This document shows positions 32,301 through 40,662 of a DNA stretch of 64,000 bases, one piece after another; the first letter of the stretch is position 1, and each line of letters begins with the position of its first letter. The stretch is from Ancrocorticia sp. (lineage in GTDB: Bacteria > Actinomycetota > Actinomycetes > Actinomycetales > Actinomycetaceae): contig JALCLX010000001.1 in the NCBI GenBank assembly GCA_022648165.1, positions 186,001-250,000 on the forward strand, written 5' to 3'. Under the pieces are notes generated by a model. The model saw only the letters and a program-made list of their open reading frames with translations, was not told where the DNA came from and ran no database searches. Made by a program: the position numbers and the translations under genes.

Positions 32301-32857
32301 CCACGCGACGGAATAATGCGCGAAGAGAAGATATCCTTGTCGGATGTCTTGTCCGCGACGCGCTCAAAGTACACACCCGGAGAACGGACGAGCTGGGAAA
32401 CAACCACACGCTCAGTACCGTTGATGATGAAGGTTCCGCGCTCAGTCATCAGCGGGAAATCGCCAATGAAAGTGGTTTGCGACTTAATTTCACCGGTTTC
32501 GTAATTCTGGAACTCCGCCGTCACATAGAGCGGAGCAGCATATGTGAGGTCGCGTTCGCGGCACTCGTCAATCGAATATTTCGGCTCCTCTAAATGAGGT
32601 GATGACAGCACCAGCCCCATCGTTTGGGCAGCGTTCTCAATCGGAGAGATCTCCTCGAAGATCTCCTCCAGTCCGGACTTTTCGCCCGGGTTTTCTTCCG
32701 CCCACTTCTTAGAGCCAATGAGCCATCCGAAACTATCGCGTTGCAGTCCTAAAAGATCGGGGACTTGCAGCGGCTCGTGAATCTTTGCAAACGAAACGCG
32801 GTCAACAACCGGTTTTCCATTGCGGGCATGAAGTGAATAGGTGCGCGAAGCAGCCAA
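29396..32857 (-). CDS. rpoB: RNA polymerase beta subunit
   Basis: The beta subunit, 1153 residues from the TTG at 32857, chosen because GGAAGGA precedes it at the right distance and actinobacterial RpoB commonly starts there ([10 protein letters not shown]). The frame stays open to 33151, but that stretch overlaps the promoter. The rifampicin pocket reads [20 protein letters not shown]: Asp516, His526 and Ser531 (E. coli numbering) are wild type, while the Ser522 position is Ala. It is followed by rpoC. Confidence 0.97.
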   Translation of the reverse strand: MAASRTYSLHARNGKPVVDRVSFAKIHEPLQVPDLLGLQRDSFGWLIGSKKWAEENPGEKSGLEEIFEEISPIENAAQTMGLVLSSPHLEEPKYSIDECRERDLTYAAPLYVTAEFQNYETGEIKSQTTFIGDFPLMTERGTFIINGTERVVVSQLVRSPGVYFERVADKTSDKDIFSSRIIPSRGAWLEFEIDKRDAVGVRVDRKRKQSVTVFLKALGLSESEIRETFADFPALIETLEKDTVHTQEEALQDLYRKLRPGEPPTADAGRTLLNNFYFNTKRYDTAKVGRYKINKKLGLPADKTSRQLGIEDITATLRYMLALHIGADEVVCAPDGVPVKVETDDIDHFGNRRIRAVGELIQNQVRTGLARLDRMVRERMTTQETEAITPSSLINIRPIVAAIKEFFGTSQLSQFMDQNNPLAGLTHKRRLSALGPGGLSRDRAGVEVRDVHPSHYGRMCPIETPEGPNVGLIGSLASFGRINSFGFIETPYRKVVDGRVTDQIDYLQADDEERVIIAQAEAPLDESGHFIDEETLCRMPGGEPALVPVDEIDYMDVSARQMCSVGTAMIPFLEHDDANRALMGANMQRQAVPLIRPVSPFVGTGMEMRCAVDAGDVTVADAPGVVTEVDADAVHVEQDDGKHVVYKMTKFERSNPGNCTNQRVVVSEGDRLEKGSLIADGPATEGGELALGQNLLVAFMSWNGYNYEDAVILSERCVRDDLLTSIHIEEHEVDARDTKLGPEEITRDIPNVSEEMLSHLDEHGIIRIGAEVQAGDILVGKITPKGETELTSEERLLRAIFGEKAKEVRDTSLRVPHGESGIVIGVRQFTKDNNDELAADVNETVRVYIAQRRKITIGDKMAGRHGNKGVISKILPLEDMPFMEDGTPVDIILNPLGVPGRMNLGQVYELHLGWVASQGWDASEARRNGEEWALRLPEDAVTGKPGQRVATPVFDGVTSDEIDGLIKSVLPNRDGEYLVNEQGKARLFDGRSGEPFPDPVSVGYMYMLKLHHLVDDKIHARSTGPYSMVTQQPLGGKAQFGGQRFGEMEVWALEAYGAAHTLQEMLTIKSDDTVGRVKVYEAIVKGDNVPEPGIPESFKVLIQEMRSLCLNVEALDAQGEAINLQDAEEDQFATPEPMAMPTGLEDLTTGADF

Positions 32858-33007
32858 GGGGGTTCCTTCCCTGACGTTGGTAAGGCCTTTCGCCGGCATC
32901 ACCCACATCTGCCCAGATGGAAGCCTCACACCAGGGCCACGTATCAACCGTGGGACCCCCGAGAGCGGCCTCTGGGCATACCTGTAGGTACGTCGGCGCA
33001 AGTCTCC

Positions 33008-33037
33008 AATATACACGTCAGACGTGTAGGATGTCAC
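33008..33037 (-). promoter_or_regulatory. rpoB promoter with an internal 15-bp palindrome
   Basis: On the minus strand GTGACA (plus 33032-33037), an 18-bp spacer and TATATT (33008-33013) form a strong promoter about 140 bp upstream of rpoB. The spacer and one base of the -10 hold the perfect palindrome ACACGTC-A-GACGTGT (33013-33027). The remaining 386 bp between rplL and rpoB contain the terminator listed next and a long leader with no other feature I can support. Confidence 0.65.
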
Positions 33038-33204
33038 CCCACGCCTTTGTGAAAGGGGGCACTGAAGAACCGCAAGTACTCTGCCACAAGCGATGCTTCC
33101 TTCGCAACATCGGCGCGCCGACGGCGAAAACACCACGCACGCACACGGCATTCGGCAGCCAAATCAGCAAAGCTCGCGTCCCCACTGCGCCAGCCACAAA
33201 CGAA

Positions 33205-33230
33205 AGGGGCCCCACCGAGGTGGGGCCCCT
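33205..33230 (-). terminator. Terminator/attenuator between rplL and rpoB
   Basis: A perfect 12-bp stem (33205-33216 with 33219-33230) is followed on the minus strand by TTTCGTTT, 14 bp after the rplL stop. It probably reduces read-through from rplJL into rpoBC, which have their own promoter. Confidence 0.85.
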
Positions 33231-33243
33231 ACGAGAAGTTAAC

Positions 33244-33633
33244 TCACTTGAGCGTGACGGTTGCGCCAGCGCCTTCGAGCTGTTCCTTCGCCTTGTCAGC
33301 GGTTTCCTTGTTGACGCCTTCAAGAACTGCCTTAGGAGCGGAATCAACCAGATCCTTCGCTTCCTTCAGGCCGAGGCTCGTGAGCGAACGAACTTCCTTA
33401 ATGACTGCAACCTTCTTGTCGCCGATCGACTCGAGGATCACGTCAAAGGAATCCTTCTCTTCTTCCTGAGCGGCGGCTTCGCCAGCGGCGGGAGCTGCTG
33501 CGGCAGCAACAGCTACTGGAGCTGAGGCAGTGACATCGAACTCCTCTTCGAATGCCTTGACGAAATCGTTGAGCTCAACCAGTGTGAGCTCCTTGAAAGC
33601 TGCAATGAGCTCTTCGGTGGAGAGCTTAGCCAT
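33244..33633 (-). CDS. rplL: 50S ribosomal protein L7/L12
   Basis: The stalk protein that recruits translation factors, 129 residues. The N-terminal dimerisation helix ([18 protein letters not shown]) is followed by an Ala-rich hinge ([19 protein letters not shown]). The C-terminal factor-binding domain has [19 protein letters not shown]-like sequence. It lies 79 bp after rplJ. Confidence 0.98.
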   Translation of the reverse strand: MAKLSTEELIAAFKELTLVELNDFVKAFEEEFDVTASAPVAVAAAAAPAAGEAAAQEEEKDSFDVILESIGDKKVAVIKEVRSLTSLGLKEAKDLVDSAPKAVLEGVNKETADKAKEQLEGAGATVTLK

Positions 33634-33712
33634 GATGGCCTTCCTTCCTGATGCCTGCTACGCGAGCAGTAGTTTGTGCACTTTTTGTTGTACTTGTGTG
33701 CGGTGCCCGCGT

Positions 33713-34237
33713 TCAGGCAGCCGCTTCTTCTTCCTTCGCGCGCAGCGCGTCGATGGTGCGCACAACCTTCGAGGTTGGCGCTTTGAGAACGTAAGCCGCC
33801 TGGTACAAGGTAGCCTTGAGCACTCCCGCCGCCTTTGCAAGCAGAACCTCGCGCGATTCCAAATCGGCGAGCTTCTTGACGTCGTCGGCCGAAAGCACGC
33901 TGCCTTCGAGGACTCCGCCCTTGACGATCAGTGCCGGGTTTTCCTTTACGAAATCGCGTATCGCTTTCGCGGCATCCGCCACATCACCTGTGACGAATGT
34001 GAAAGCCGTTGGGCCGCTGAAGAGCTCATCGATTCCTTCAACTCCGGCATTCTTGGCTGCGATGTGCGCGAGCGTATTCTTGGCGACCACGTATTCCGCA
34101 TTGCCCCTCAAGGCGCGGCGCAGCGTTTGGAGCTGTGCCACGGTGAGGCCGCGGTATTCAGTGAGCAGCACGGCTGAAGAGCTTTCGAATTTCTTCTGTA
34201 GCTCCGCAATCGCTGCAGACTTGTCGGTCCGTGCCAT
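33713..34237 (-). CDS. rplJ: 50S ribosomal protein L10
   Basis: The stalk base that anchors L12 dimers to 23S rRNA, 174 residues. It begins MARTDKSAAIAELQKKFESS, and LTVAQLQTLRRALR is a family segment. The C-terminal helix ends in an Ala/Glu-rich stretch for L12 binding. ATG 34237 follows an AAGGAGG site. It is headed by an autoregulatory-type leader. Confidence 0.98.
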   Translation of the reverse strand: MARTDKSAAIAELQKKFESSSAVLLTEYRGLTVAQLQTLRRALRGNAEYVVAKNTLAHIAAKNAGVEGIDELFSGPTAFTFVTGDVADAAKAIRDFVKENPALIVKGGVLEGSVLSADDVKKLADLESREVLLAKAAGVLKATLYQAAYVLKAPTSKVVRTIDALRAKEEEAAA

Positions 34238-34269
34238 TGGGCCTCCTTCCGGTCATTACCCGCAGGACA

Positions 34270-34410
34270 GATGAAAAAAGCCCCGCGCAGATGCACGGGG
34301 CTAACCGAGATCACAGTACTACTCGGAGCTACGTTTCACCTGTGCTGGCCTCAGTTCACTGAGTTTGACCCCGGACGCATCCGGGAGACCTGCGGTCTTT
34401 GGCATGTATC
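34270..34410 (-). ncRNA. L10 (rplJ) leader with intrinsic attenuator
   Basis: The minus-strand leader contains the L10-leader-like segment CAAAGACCGCAGGT (plus 34388-34401), followed by paired regions. Near its end is a terminator: a GCCCCG stem (34280-34285 with 34296-34301) and six T on the minus strand (A run 34274-34279). This matches the known leader bound by the L10-L12 complex, so excess L10 should promote termination. Identification is from motif and position. Confidence 0.75.
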
Positions 34411-34459
34411 AGAGTAGTGGATTGCTGCCGCGCGCGCAATTCGCGTGACCCATCTCGCG

Positions 34460-35074
34460 CTACGCCCCAATTTCGGCACGGACACGGTGAATCAACATAT
34501 CGAGCGCAACCAGGTTTCGGCCACCTTCCGGTACGATGATGTCCGCGTTGTGCTTAGACGGCTCAACGTGCAGTTCGTGCATCGGTTTGACCGTTTCGAT
34601 GTACTGTTTTTCTACCGATTCAAGAGTTCGCCCGCGTTCGATCACATCCCGTTTGATGCGGCGCAAAATCCTAATATCTGCATCCGTGTCCACAAATATC
34701 TTGATGTCCAACAAATCGCAAATAGCAGGTTCGGCGAAGATCAGTATTCCCTCGACGATAATGACTGGCGCAGGCTCCACCCGCTGAGTCTTGCCGGACG
34801 GGTTGTAGATCGAATAGTCGTAGATCGGCATATCAATCGGTTCGCCGCCGATAAGCTTCTTCAGCTGACGTACCATCATCGCATTGTCAAAAGAATCTGG
34901 TGAATCCCAGTTGATCGCCTTGCGCTCTTCGTAGGTGAGATCGGGAAATGCCTTGTAGTAGTTGTCGTGGTATATCACGCTGGTCTTGCCCGGAAACGCG
35001 TCCATCAACGCGCGTGTGAGGGTTGTCTTTCCACTTCCGGTGCCACCAGCAACGCCGATCACCAACGAACCCAT
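34460..35074 (-). CDS. udk: Uridine kinase
   Basis: Phosphorylates uridine and cytidine for pyrimidine salvage. It has 204 residues from ATG 35074, chosen for its GGAAGG site; the frame runs on to 35155 without one. The P-loop GVAGGTGSGKTTL lies at the N-terminus, YHDNYYK is the substrate segment and EGILIFAEP a family motif. It sits, unusually, between rplA and rplJ, next to a membrane glycosyltransferase gene. Confidence 0.95.
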   Translation of the reverse strand: MGSLVIGVAGGTGSGKTTLTRALMDAFPGKTSVIYHDNYYKAFPDLTYEERKAINWDSPDSFDNAMMVRQLKKLIGGEPIDMPIYDYSIYNPSGKTQRVEPAPVIIVEGILIFAEPAICDLLDIKIFVDTDADIRILRRIKRDVIERGRTLESVEKQYIETVKPMHELHVEPSKHNADIIVPEGGRNLVALDMLIHRVRAEIGA

Positions 35075-35174
35075 GCTTTTCCTTCCGCCGTATGCCGGTC
35101 CGCCCCCGGGCCTTGATCCATTATCCCGCCTCGCTACCCTCCACGCGCTCATCAATGCGCCGCAGCTTTCGCTT

Positions 35175-36566
35175 CTAACTCGGAAGATCTGCCAGCAGCG
35201 GACTGATCATCACAATGGCGTAGCCCAGGCTAGCGAATACACAGAGCCCGCTTCGCATCCACTTGCGATCACATACGAAGGCGGCACTGGCGGCAAATAG
35301 CGGCAAAGCCGAGAGCGCATAGCGCCCAGAAATATTGCGGAAGAATGAAGCATTCGTCACAATCTCGCGTGCCTGAACGACGACGCCGGTGACCAGTGGA
35401 CCTGCAGCAGCGCTCGCGGCCAGAGTGCGTTTGGTGCGTTCCTTGAAGCTAACAGCCAAGGCGACCCACGGAAGTGCAAGGTAAAAGCAGTACAGCGCCG
35501 TGGACCACGCAACGAGAACCGTAGAATTCAACGAGAGCTGCATATACCAATCTTGCGGATATTGGCTCAGCCCGTAGGCACTGATGAGGGTGCCTAGCAC
35601 GCGGCCGATATCCGAATTGCCGAATTCACTGGTAGAGACCCCTTTGGTGGCAGGCACATAGCTTGCGGGCGTCCGGATCCCTTGCCACAGTGCCCAGGCC
35701 AGATACGTGGCCATTACGCCGGCGACGATGGCTATCCCTATTCCCGCCAGCCGGCGCCTTTCTACGCTGCTCACGGCCATCCCACTTATCCGCGGGAATA
35801 TGGCAAAGAGAATTACAGCGAGGGCTAGGGCGAGCAATCCGACTGTGGAGATGACGCGCATCGATGCCACTGCCACCGCCACGATGGCAGGAACCTTCCA
35901 GCCGAAGTTCCGATCAACCACGATCCGTGCTCCAAGCCACACAGCGCACGCACCCGCTACGCTGTGCGCGATTGCCGCCGATGCGGCCACGCCTGGGGTT
36001 GCCAGGGTCAAGAGCGTCGCCGAAAACGCTGCAACTCTGCCCACGCGCCAACGCCGGATTGCGAAGTACAAGGCAGATAAACTCACGGCAACAACTAACC
36101 CGCAAAATAAGCGTGCACCCGTAACAAACGACATTCCACTCACGCTCACAGCCCGCGCGAAGAGACCCATGAGGAGAAAATAGACCGGCGGGTGGAATGC
36201 GTTGTAATTCTGTCCTTTGTAGGGCCAGGCGCTCACGTCCGCGCCGTTTGCTACCGAGCATGTCGGCAGTGTGACACCTTGGATTGTGCCGTCCATCCCA
36301 CGGCAACTCCATGCGACGAGTATCTCACGTGCCACCGGTTCGCCAGCAACGGGAATGTGCCCAGCCGATACTTTCCAGGCGTAATCCAGATACGTCCATT
36401 CATCCAACCTGGATAATTCGGGCGAGTGAATAATCGCCAACAACGACCACAGCAATGAAAGAAGCGCAAGAGTTCCCGCGGCGACTACGTCCATGCGCTC
36501 ATGCCGCAGATGGTGCAGGCTGAGTCTGAGCGGTGGGAGCCGAAGCCGAGTGTCGCAAGATGTCAC
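35175..36566 (-). CDS. Multi-pass membrane protein, probable GT-C-type glycosyltransferase
   Basis: About 463 residues and roughly ten helices. After the first helix an acidic pair is visible in SRLDEWTYLDYAWK, the place of the catalytic acid in polyprenol-phosphate-dependent GT-C enzymes, followed by FHPPVYFLL, which resembles the HPPLYYLL motif of ArnT/PMT-like proteins. I infer transfer of a sugar from a lipid carrier on the outer face; donor and acceptor are unknown. The start is uncertain: no ribosome site precedes any candidate, but GTG 36566 lies 6 nt after a TATAAA -10 and may be a leaderless start. ATG 36494 (439 residues) is the alternative. Confidence 0.6.
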   Translation of the reverse strand: MTSCDTRLRLPPLRLSLHHLRHERMDVVAAGTLALLSLLWSLLAIIHSPELSRLDEWTYLDYAWKVSAGHIPVAGEPVAREILVAWSCRGMDGTIQGVTLPTCSVANGADVSAWPYKGQNYNAFHPPVYFLLMGLFARAVSVSGMSFVTGARLFCGLVVAVSLSALYFAIRRWRVGRVAAFSATLLTLATPGVAASAAIAHSVAGACAVWLGARIVVDRNFGWKVPAIVAVAVASMRVISTVGLLALALAVILFAIFPRISGMAVSSVERRRLAGIGIAIVAGVMATYLAWALWQGIRTPASYVPATKGVSTSEFGNSDIGRVLGTLISAYGLSQYPQDWYMQLSLNSTVLVAWSTALYCFYLALPWVALAVSFKERTKRTLAASAAAGPLVTGVVVQAREIVTNASFFRNISGRYALSALPLFAASAAFVCDRKWMRSGLCVFASLGYAIVMISPLLADLPS

Positions 36567-36572
36567 ATGGGC

Positions 36573-36600
36573 TTTATACCAGCTGGACCTTACAAGACAA
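36573..36600 (-). promoter_or_regulatory. Promoter giving a probable leaderless transcript
   Basis: On the minus strand TTGTCT (plus 36595-36600), a 16-bp spacer and TATAAA (36573-36578) end six bases before an in-frame GTG of the membrane protein gene. Confidence 0.55.
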
Positions 36601-36635
36601 TCAATTTTTGCTGCAGGAAAAGGCAGCAGAGAAAA

Positions 36636-36667
36636 GCGGGGCCCCACTTTCACAAGTGGAACCCCGC
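36636..36667 (-). terminator. Intrinsic terminator of rplKA
   Basis: A stem of GCGGGG and CCACTT (36636-36641, 36644-36649) pairs with AAGTGG and CCCCGC (36654-36659, 36662-36667) across a 2x2 internal loop, followed by T-rich sequence on the minus strand, 20 bp past the rplA stop. Confidence 0.85.
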
Positions 36668-36687
36668 CTCGCGACAATGTGATTCGG

Positions 36688-37404
36688 TTATGCGCCAGCC
36701 TCTGCGGTAAGGTCGCGTGTCTTGGTGGTATCCAGCGGGATTCCGGGGCCCATCGTCGTGGACACCGTGCCCTTCATGATGTAGCGTCCCTTAGAGCTTG
36801 CCGGCTTGAGGCGCAGGATCTCCTCCTGCACAGCCGCATAGTTGTCAACCAGATCGGACGCACTGAACGAAACCTTGCCAACGATGAAACCGAGGTTGCC
36901 GCTGCGATCCACACGGAACTCGATACGGCCACCCTTAATGTCGTTCACTGCCTTTGCCACGTCCATGGTGACGGTGCCGGTCTTGGGGTTCGGCATCAGG
37001 CCACGGGGGCCAAGAACGCGGCCCAGGCGTCCAACCTTGCCCATCATGTCCGGCGTTGCTACCGCAGCGTCAAAATCAGTGTAGCCACCAGCTACCTTAG
37101 CAATCAGGTCGTCGCCACCAACTTCGTCGGCACCGGCGTCGATTGCCTCTTGTGCACGTGGGCCCTGAGCGAAGACGATGACCCGAGCCGTCTTGCCAGT
37201 GCCGTGCGGAAGATTGACAGTACCGCGCACAGCCTGGTCGGCTTTGCGGGGATCAACACCCAGACGGAACATAACTTCCACGGTGGCGTCAAACTTCGTC
37301 GTTGATGTTTCCTTGGCGAGCTTCATCGCCTCGAGCGGGCTGTACAGCACGCCGGGAGCAATCTTCGCCGCGGAATCACGGTAATTCTTTGAGCGCTTAG
37401 CCAT
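36688..37404 (-). CDS. rplA: 50S ribosomal protein L1
   Basis: Forms the L1 stalk that helps release deacylated tRNA, 238 residues. It begins [15 protein letters not shown]. The family signature region [18 protein letters not shown] is intact. ATG 37404 follows AGGAG. It lies about 110 bp after rplK, with a terminator downstream. Confidence 0.98.
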   Translation of the reverse strand: MAKRSKNYRDSAAKIAPGVLYSPLEAMKLAKETSTTKFDATVEVMFRLGVDPRKADQAVRGTVNLPHGTGKTARVIVFAQGPRAQEAIDAGADEVGGDDLIAKVAGGYTDFDAAVATPDMMGKVGRLGRVLGPRGLMPNPKTGTVTMDVAKAVNDIKGGRIEFRVDRSGNLGFIVGKVSFSASDLVDNYAAVQEEILRLKPASSKGRYIMKGTVSTTMGPGIPLDTTKTRDLTAEAGA

Positions 37405-37512
37405 TCTGCTTTCTCCTTATGTAGCAGTTGTGGTGAGCGGGCCCGCGCAGGCCCTTCCACGAAACCTTTCGGTTTTCGGTCAACCTCTTGCGAGGCCGGC
37501 CACTGCGATCAC

Positions 37513-37947
37513 TCAGATCGCGTCGGTTGTGATTCCCATCGAACGAGCAGTCCCAGCGATGATGCGGGCGGCGTTATCGATGTCGTTAGCATTGAGGTCA
37601 GGCTGCTTGGTCTTCGCGATTTCACGCAATTGATCGGCAGTGAGATGACCCACCTTGACGGACTGCGGCGTGGCCGAGCCCTTTTGAACGCCTGCGGCCT
37701 TCTTGATCAGCTCAGCAGCTGGCGGAGTCTTGAGTACGAATGTGAACGAGCGATCCTCGTACACGGTGATTTCTACTGGCACAACATTGCCGCGCTGCGA
37801 TTCAGTAGCGGCGTTGTACGCCTTGCAGAACTCCATGATGTTGACGCCGTGCTGGCCTAGCGCGGGGCCAATGGGCGGTGCGGGAGTTGCGGCGCCAGCA
37901 GGAATCTGGAGCTTAATGTAGCCCGAAACCTTCTTCTTCGGTGGCAT
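37513..37947 (-). CDS. rplK: 50S ribosomal protein L11
   Basis: A GTPase-centre protein of 144 residues. The N-terminal domain has the Pro-rich [20 protein letters not shown], and the C-terminal 23S-binding domain has [17 protein letters not shown]-like sequence. It begins [15 protein letters not shown]. It sits in the usual nusG-rplK-rplA order. Confidence 0.98.
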   Translation of the reverse strand: MPPKKKVSGYIKLQIPAGAATPAPPIGPALGQHGVNIMEFCKAYNAATESQRGNVVPVEITVYEDRSFTFVLKTPPAAELIKKAAGVQKGSATPQSVKVGHLTADQLREIAKTKQPDLNANDIDNAARIIAGTARSMGITTDAI

Positions 37948-38040
37948 AGTAGGGTCCTTTTCTTGTTTGCTTACCGCCGTAATGGCATAAACGGCGGCTG
38001 ATCAACCATACGCGTTTTGGCGCAGCGTTTCGAATCGAAA

Positions 38041-38757
38041 CTACTCGTCTTTACGCACTTGGCTGAACGACAGTTCGACTGGCGTCTCCTGCCCCACGAG
38101 TGTCATCAACACCGTAAGGCGCTGGTTTGCCGCGTCTACTTCGGAAACTGTGGCGGGCATACCGGCCCATGGCTCAGAGGTGAGCGTGACGGCGTCGCCA
38201 ACTTCGAATGGTGAAATTGTGGCCGGTTCCACGCCAGTGGGCAAGCCCGCAGCCTTCGCTTCGGCCACCACTTCCGCCGCGACCACCGGCGTGAGCATTT
38301 TGACGACCTCATCTTCTGTGAGAGCCACAGGAGTGCGCCCATTTCCAACGAATCCAGTCACGCCGTTCGTATTCTGTACAACGCGCCACGAATCGTCCGT
38401 CATATCCATTCGGATGACGACGTAGCCCGGCATGCGTACGCGCGAAACCAGCTTTCGCTGCCCACGGCGAATTTCATACAACTCCTCCATGGGAACTTCG
38501 ATCTGGAAAATGTAATCCTCCATGTTCATGGTTTGGATGCGCACTTCCAGGTCCTGCTTGACGCGCTTCTCATAACCAGAATAGGTGTGCAGCACGTACC
38601 AGCGCCCGGGAAGGCCCTTGAGCTTCGCACGGACTTCGTCTTCAGTAATCGGCCCGGACGCTTGATCCTTCTGCGACTGGGCTGCTGGTGCAGTCTCCTG
38701 AGCTGCCGCGGATTTCTCCGCATTCTCAGTGATTACTGGTTCGTTTTCTTCAGGCAC
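38041..38757 (-). CDS. nusG: Transcription termination/antitermination factor NusG
   Basis: 238 residues. An acidic, Gln/Ala-rich extension of about 50 residues precedes the NGN domain (RWYVLHTYSGYEKRVKQDLE). VRMPGYVVIRMDMTD belongs to the RNA-polymerase-binding domain. A C-terminal KOW domain begins at FEVGDAVTLTSEPWAGMPA. N-terminal extensions are normal in actinobacterial NusG. It lies 21 bp after secE. Confidence 0.97.
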   Translation of the reverse strand: MPEENEPVITENAEKSAAAQETAPAAQSQKDQASGPITEDEVRAKLKGLPGRWYVLHTYSGYEKRVKQDLEVRIQTMNMEDYIFQIEVPMEELYEIRRGQRKLVSRVRMPGYVVIRMDMTDDSWRVVQNTNGVTGFVGNGRTPVALTEDEVVKMLTPVVAAEVVAEAKAAGLPTGVEPATISPFEVGDAVTLTSEPWAGMPATVSEVDAANQRLTVLMTLVGQETPVELSFSQVRKDE

Positions 38758-38778
38758 GCTTCCTCTGCTTTCCTTCGT

Positions 38779-39018
38779 TTAGCCGAAGATCCAGAATGTT
38801 CCCTTGCTGAAAAGGAAATCAAATGCTCCGACAAACAACATGACGGCCGCAATGAACACGATAACGGTGACGAAGAGCTGGCCCAGTTCCTGGCGCGTTG
38901 GGCGCTGTACCTTCTTCAGTTCGGCAAAAACTTGGCTGAAAAACAGCGCGATACGCGCGAAAAAGCCGCGCTTGGTTGCAGTAGCTGTTCTTTTCTTATC
39001 AGCTGCAGCTTCGTTCAC
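38779..39018 (-). CDS. secE: Preprotein translocase subunit SecE
   Basis: 79 residues: a basic N-terminus, the conserved cytoplasmic amphipathic segment FAELKKVQRPTRQELG and one transmembrane helix (LFVTVIVFIAAVMLFVGAFD). It clamps SecY in the translocon. GTG start at 39018. The order tRNA-Trp, secE, nusG is standard in actinobacteria. Confidence 0.95.
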   Translation of the reverse strand: MNEAAADKKRTATATKRGFFARIALFFSQVFAELKKVQRPTRQELGQLFVTVIVFIAAVMLFVGAFDFLFSKGTFWIFG

Positions 39019-39044
39019 GTCGTATCCTCACCGTTTCGTGCTGA

Positions 39045-39079
39045 AAATTAAGGCGGCTCACGCATTTATGAGCCGCCTT
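39045..39079 (-). terminator. Hairpin between tRNA-Trp and secE
   Basis: An 11-bp stem (39050-39060 with 39069-39079) is followed on the minus strand by TTTTC-rich sequence just after the tRNA 3' end. It could end the tRNA transcript before secE. Confidence 0.75.
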
Positions 39080-39081
39080 TG

Positions 39082-39154
39082 CAGGGTAGGAGGGACTCGA
39101 ACCCCCAACCGCCGGTTTTGGAGACCGATGCGCTACCAATTGCGCCACTACCCT
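39082..39154 (-). tRNA. tRNA-Trp (CCA anticodon)
   Basis: A 73-nt cloverleaf with acceptor stem AGGGTAG/CTACCCT, D-loop AATTGGTA, anticodon CCA in loop CTCCAAA and T-loop TTCGAGT. The 3' CCA is not encoded. A CATAAT -10-like box lies about 22 bp upstream (plus 39176-39181). The further 235 bp up to the aminotransferase gene show no other feature. Confidence 0.95.
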
Positions 39155-39416
39155 TCGGCTACCTGAGCACTATGCATTATGCCCCAGTTACAGGCATGAA
39201 TACCAATAGTCCCGGTCAAGCGGGTTCGAGAATACCCCACATGGCCCTGTGAAGTCGAACCGAACAAGCTGAGAACGGCGCCAGGATTAGTTTTCTCACA
39301 CCGCCTGCTGCCGCTGCTTCTATCGCCCGCTTCGCCGCATTCTCACCATTCGACCTGCAGATTTCAACATTCGGATGTCCCTATTCGCCATGTGAGACGC
39401 ATGAGAGACTTAGCCC

Positions 39417-40622
39417 GTGACTACACAAACTCCATCGCGCCGGGTATCGGCCCGGCTAGCAGCTATCCATGAATCAGCAACCCTCGCAGTTGATGCGAAG
39501 GCGAAAGCACTCAAGGCCGCCGGCCGGCCTATCATCGGCTTTGGCGCGGGCGAACCCAACTTCCCCACCCCGGAATTCGTTGTTGCGGCCGCCGTCGCCG
39601 CAGCTCAAGACCCGAAGAACCACAAGTACAGCCCTGCAAAGGGATTGCCAGAACTGCGCCGCGCAATTGCGGACAAGGTGTTCGCGGATTCCGGCGTCAC
39701 TGTGGATCCCAACAATGTTTTGGTGACTAATGGTGGCAAGCAGGCAGTATTTCAATCATTTGCGGCGCTGTTGGACGACGGCGATGAGGTGATTTTGCCC
39801 GCACCGTACTGGACTACGTATCCAGAAGCAATCCGGCTATGCGGCGGCGTGCCCGTGGAGGTTTTCTGCGGTTCTGACCACGATTACAAGATCCGCGTTG
39901 AACAGCTTGATGCCGCGTTGACGCCCCGCACCAAAGTGTTACTCATGTGCTCGCCATCTAATCCCACTGGATCTGTGTACTCGCGCGAAGAAATCGCCGC
40001 GATCGGCCACTGGGCGCTCGACCACGGCGTGTGGGTGATTACTGACGAGATTTATGAGCACCTCACCTACGGCGTAGAAATGGCGCACATTCTCTCCGCC
40101 GTTCCCGAGTTGGCGGATCAGACGCTGGTGGTGAATGGCGTGGCGAAGACCTATGCGATGACCGGGTGGCGGGTCGGCTGGATGTACGGCCCTGCGGACG
40201 TCATCAAGGCGGCAACCAACATGCAATCGCATACCACATCCAACGTGGCTAACGTTTCGCAGCGCGCTGCAATCGCCGCGCTCACCGGTCCACAGAACGT
40301 GGTAGAGGAGATGCGGCAGGCGTTTGACCGCAGGCGTCATACCATCATCTCGATGCTGCGTGAGATCGACGGCGTGGAACTACCCGAACCGCACGGCGCA
40401 TTCTACGTTTATCCCAATGTGGAGAAGCTACTCGGCCGTGAGATCCGCGGGCGCGTTGCGCACAACACGAGCGAGCTTGCTGAGATCATCCTTGAAGAGG
40501 CCGAGGTAGCAGTGGTTCCTGGCGAAGCGTTCGGCGGCTCCGGATTCCTCAGGCTCTCCTACGCCCTCTCTGATGAGGACCTAGTAGAGGGCATCACGCG
40601 CCTCCAAAAACTGTTCGCGTAG
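39417..40622 (+). CDS. Class I aminotransferase, aspartate type
   Basis: A PLP-dependent transaminase of 401 residues, most like aspartate aminotransferase (AspB/AspC family), interconverting aspartate and oxaloacetate. PLP-site elements are visible: [11 protein letters not shown] (182-192), DEIYE with Asp210 and Tyr213, and Lys244 in [16 protein letters not shown]. The GTG at 39417 has only a weak ribosome site, but the N-terminus [18 protein letters not shown] is the family's usual one. Exact substrate range is not provable from sequence. Confidence 0.92.
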   Translation: MTTQTPSRRVSARLAAIHESATLAVDAKAKALKAAGRPIIGFGAGEPNFPTPEFVVAAAVAAAQDPKNHKYSPAKGLPELRRAIADKVFADSGVTVDPNNVLVTNGGKQAVFQSFAALLDDGDEVILPAPYWTTYPEAIRLCGGVPVEVFCGSDHDYKIRVEQLDAALTPRTKVLLMCSPSNPTGSVYSREEIAAIGHWALDHGVWVITDEIYEHLTYGVEMAHILSAVPELADQTLVVNGVAKTYAMTGWRVGWMYGPADVIKAATNMQSHTTSNVANVSQRAAIAALTGPQNVVEEMRQAFDRRRHTIISMLREIDGVELPEPHGAFYVYPNVEKLLGREIRGRVAHNTSELAEIILEEAEVAVVPGEAFGGSGFLRLSYALSDEDLVEGITRLQKLFA

Positions 40623-40662
40623 CGGTGTGGCCGGCGGCTGCCATACATCGCCGTCGCCGGTC

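Noticed and set aside
32858-33151. N-terminal extension of RpoB by 98 residues
   Set aside because: The extension would cover the rpoB promoter and leader, has no family similarity, and a good ribosome site fits the internal TTG.
36605-36640. A fourth copy of the dispersed inverted-repeat element
   Set aside because: TTTTTGCTGC and GCAGCAGAGAAAA lie only a few bases apart, so arm sequence and spacer length both differ from the three accepted copies.
36567-36677. Longer start for the membrane glycosyltransferase
   Set aside because: The extension overlaps the rplA terminator and the gene's own promoter.
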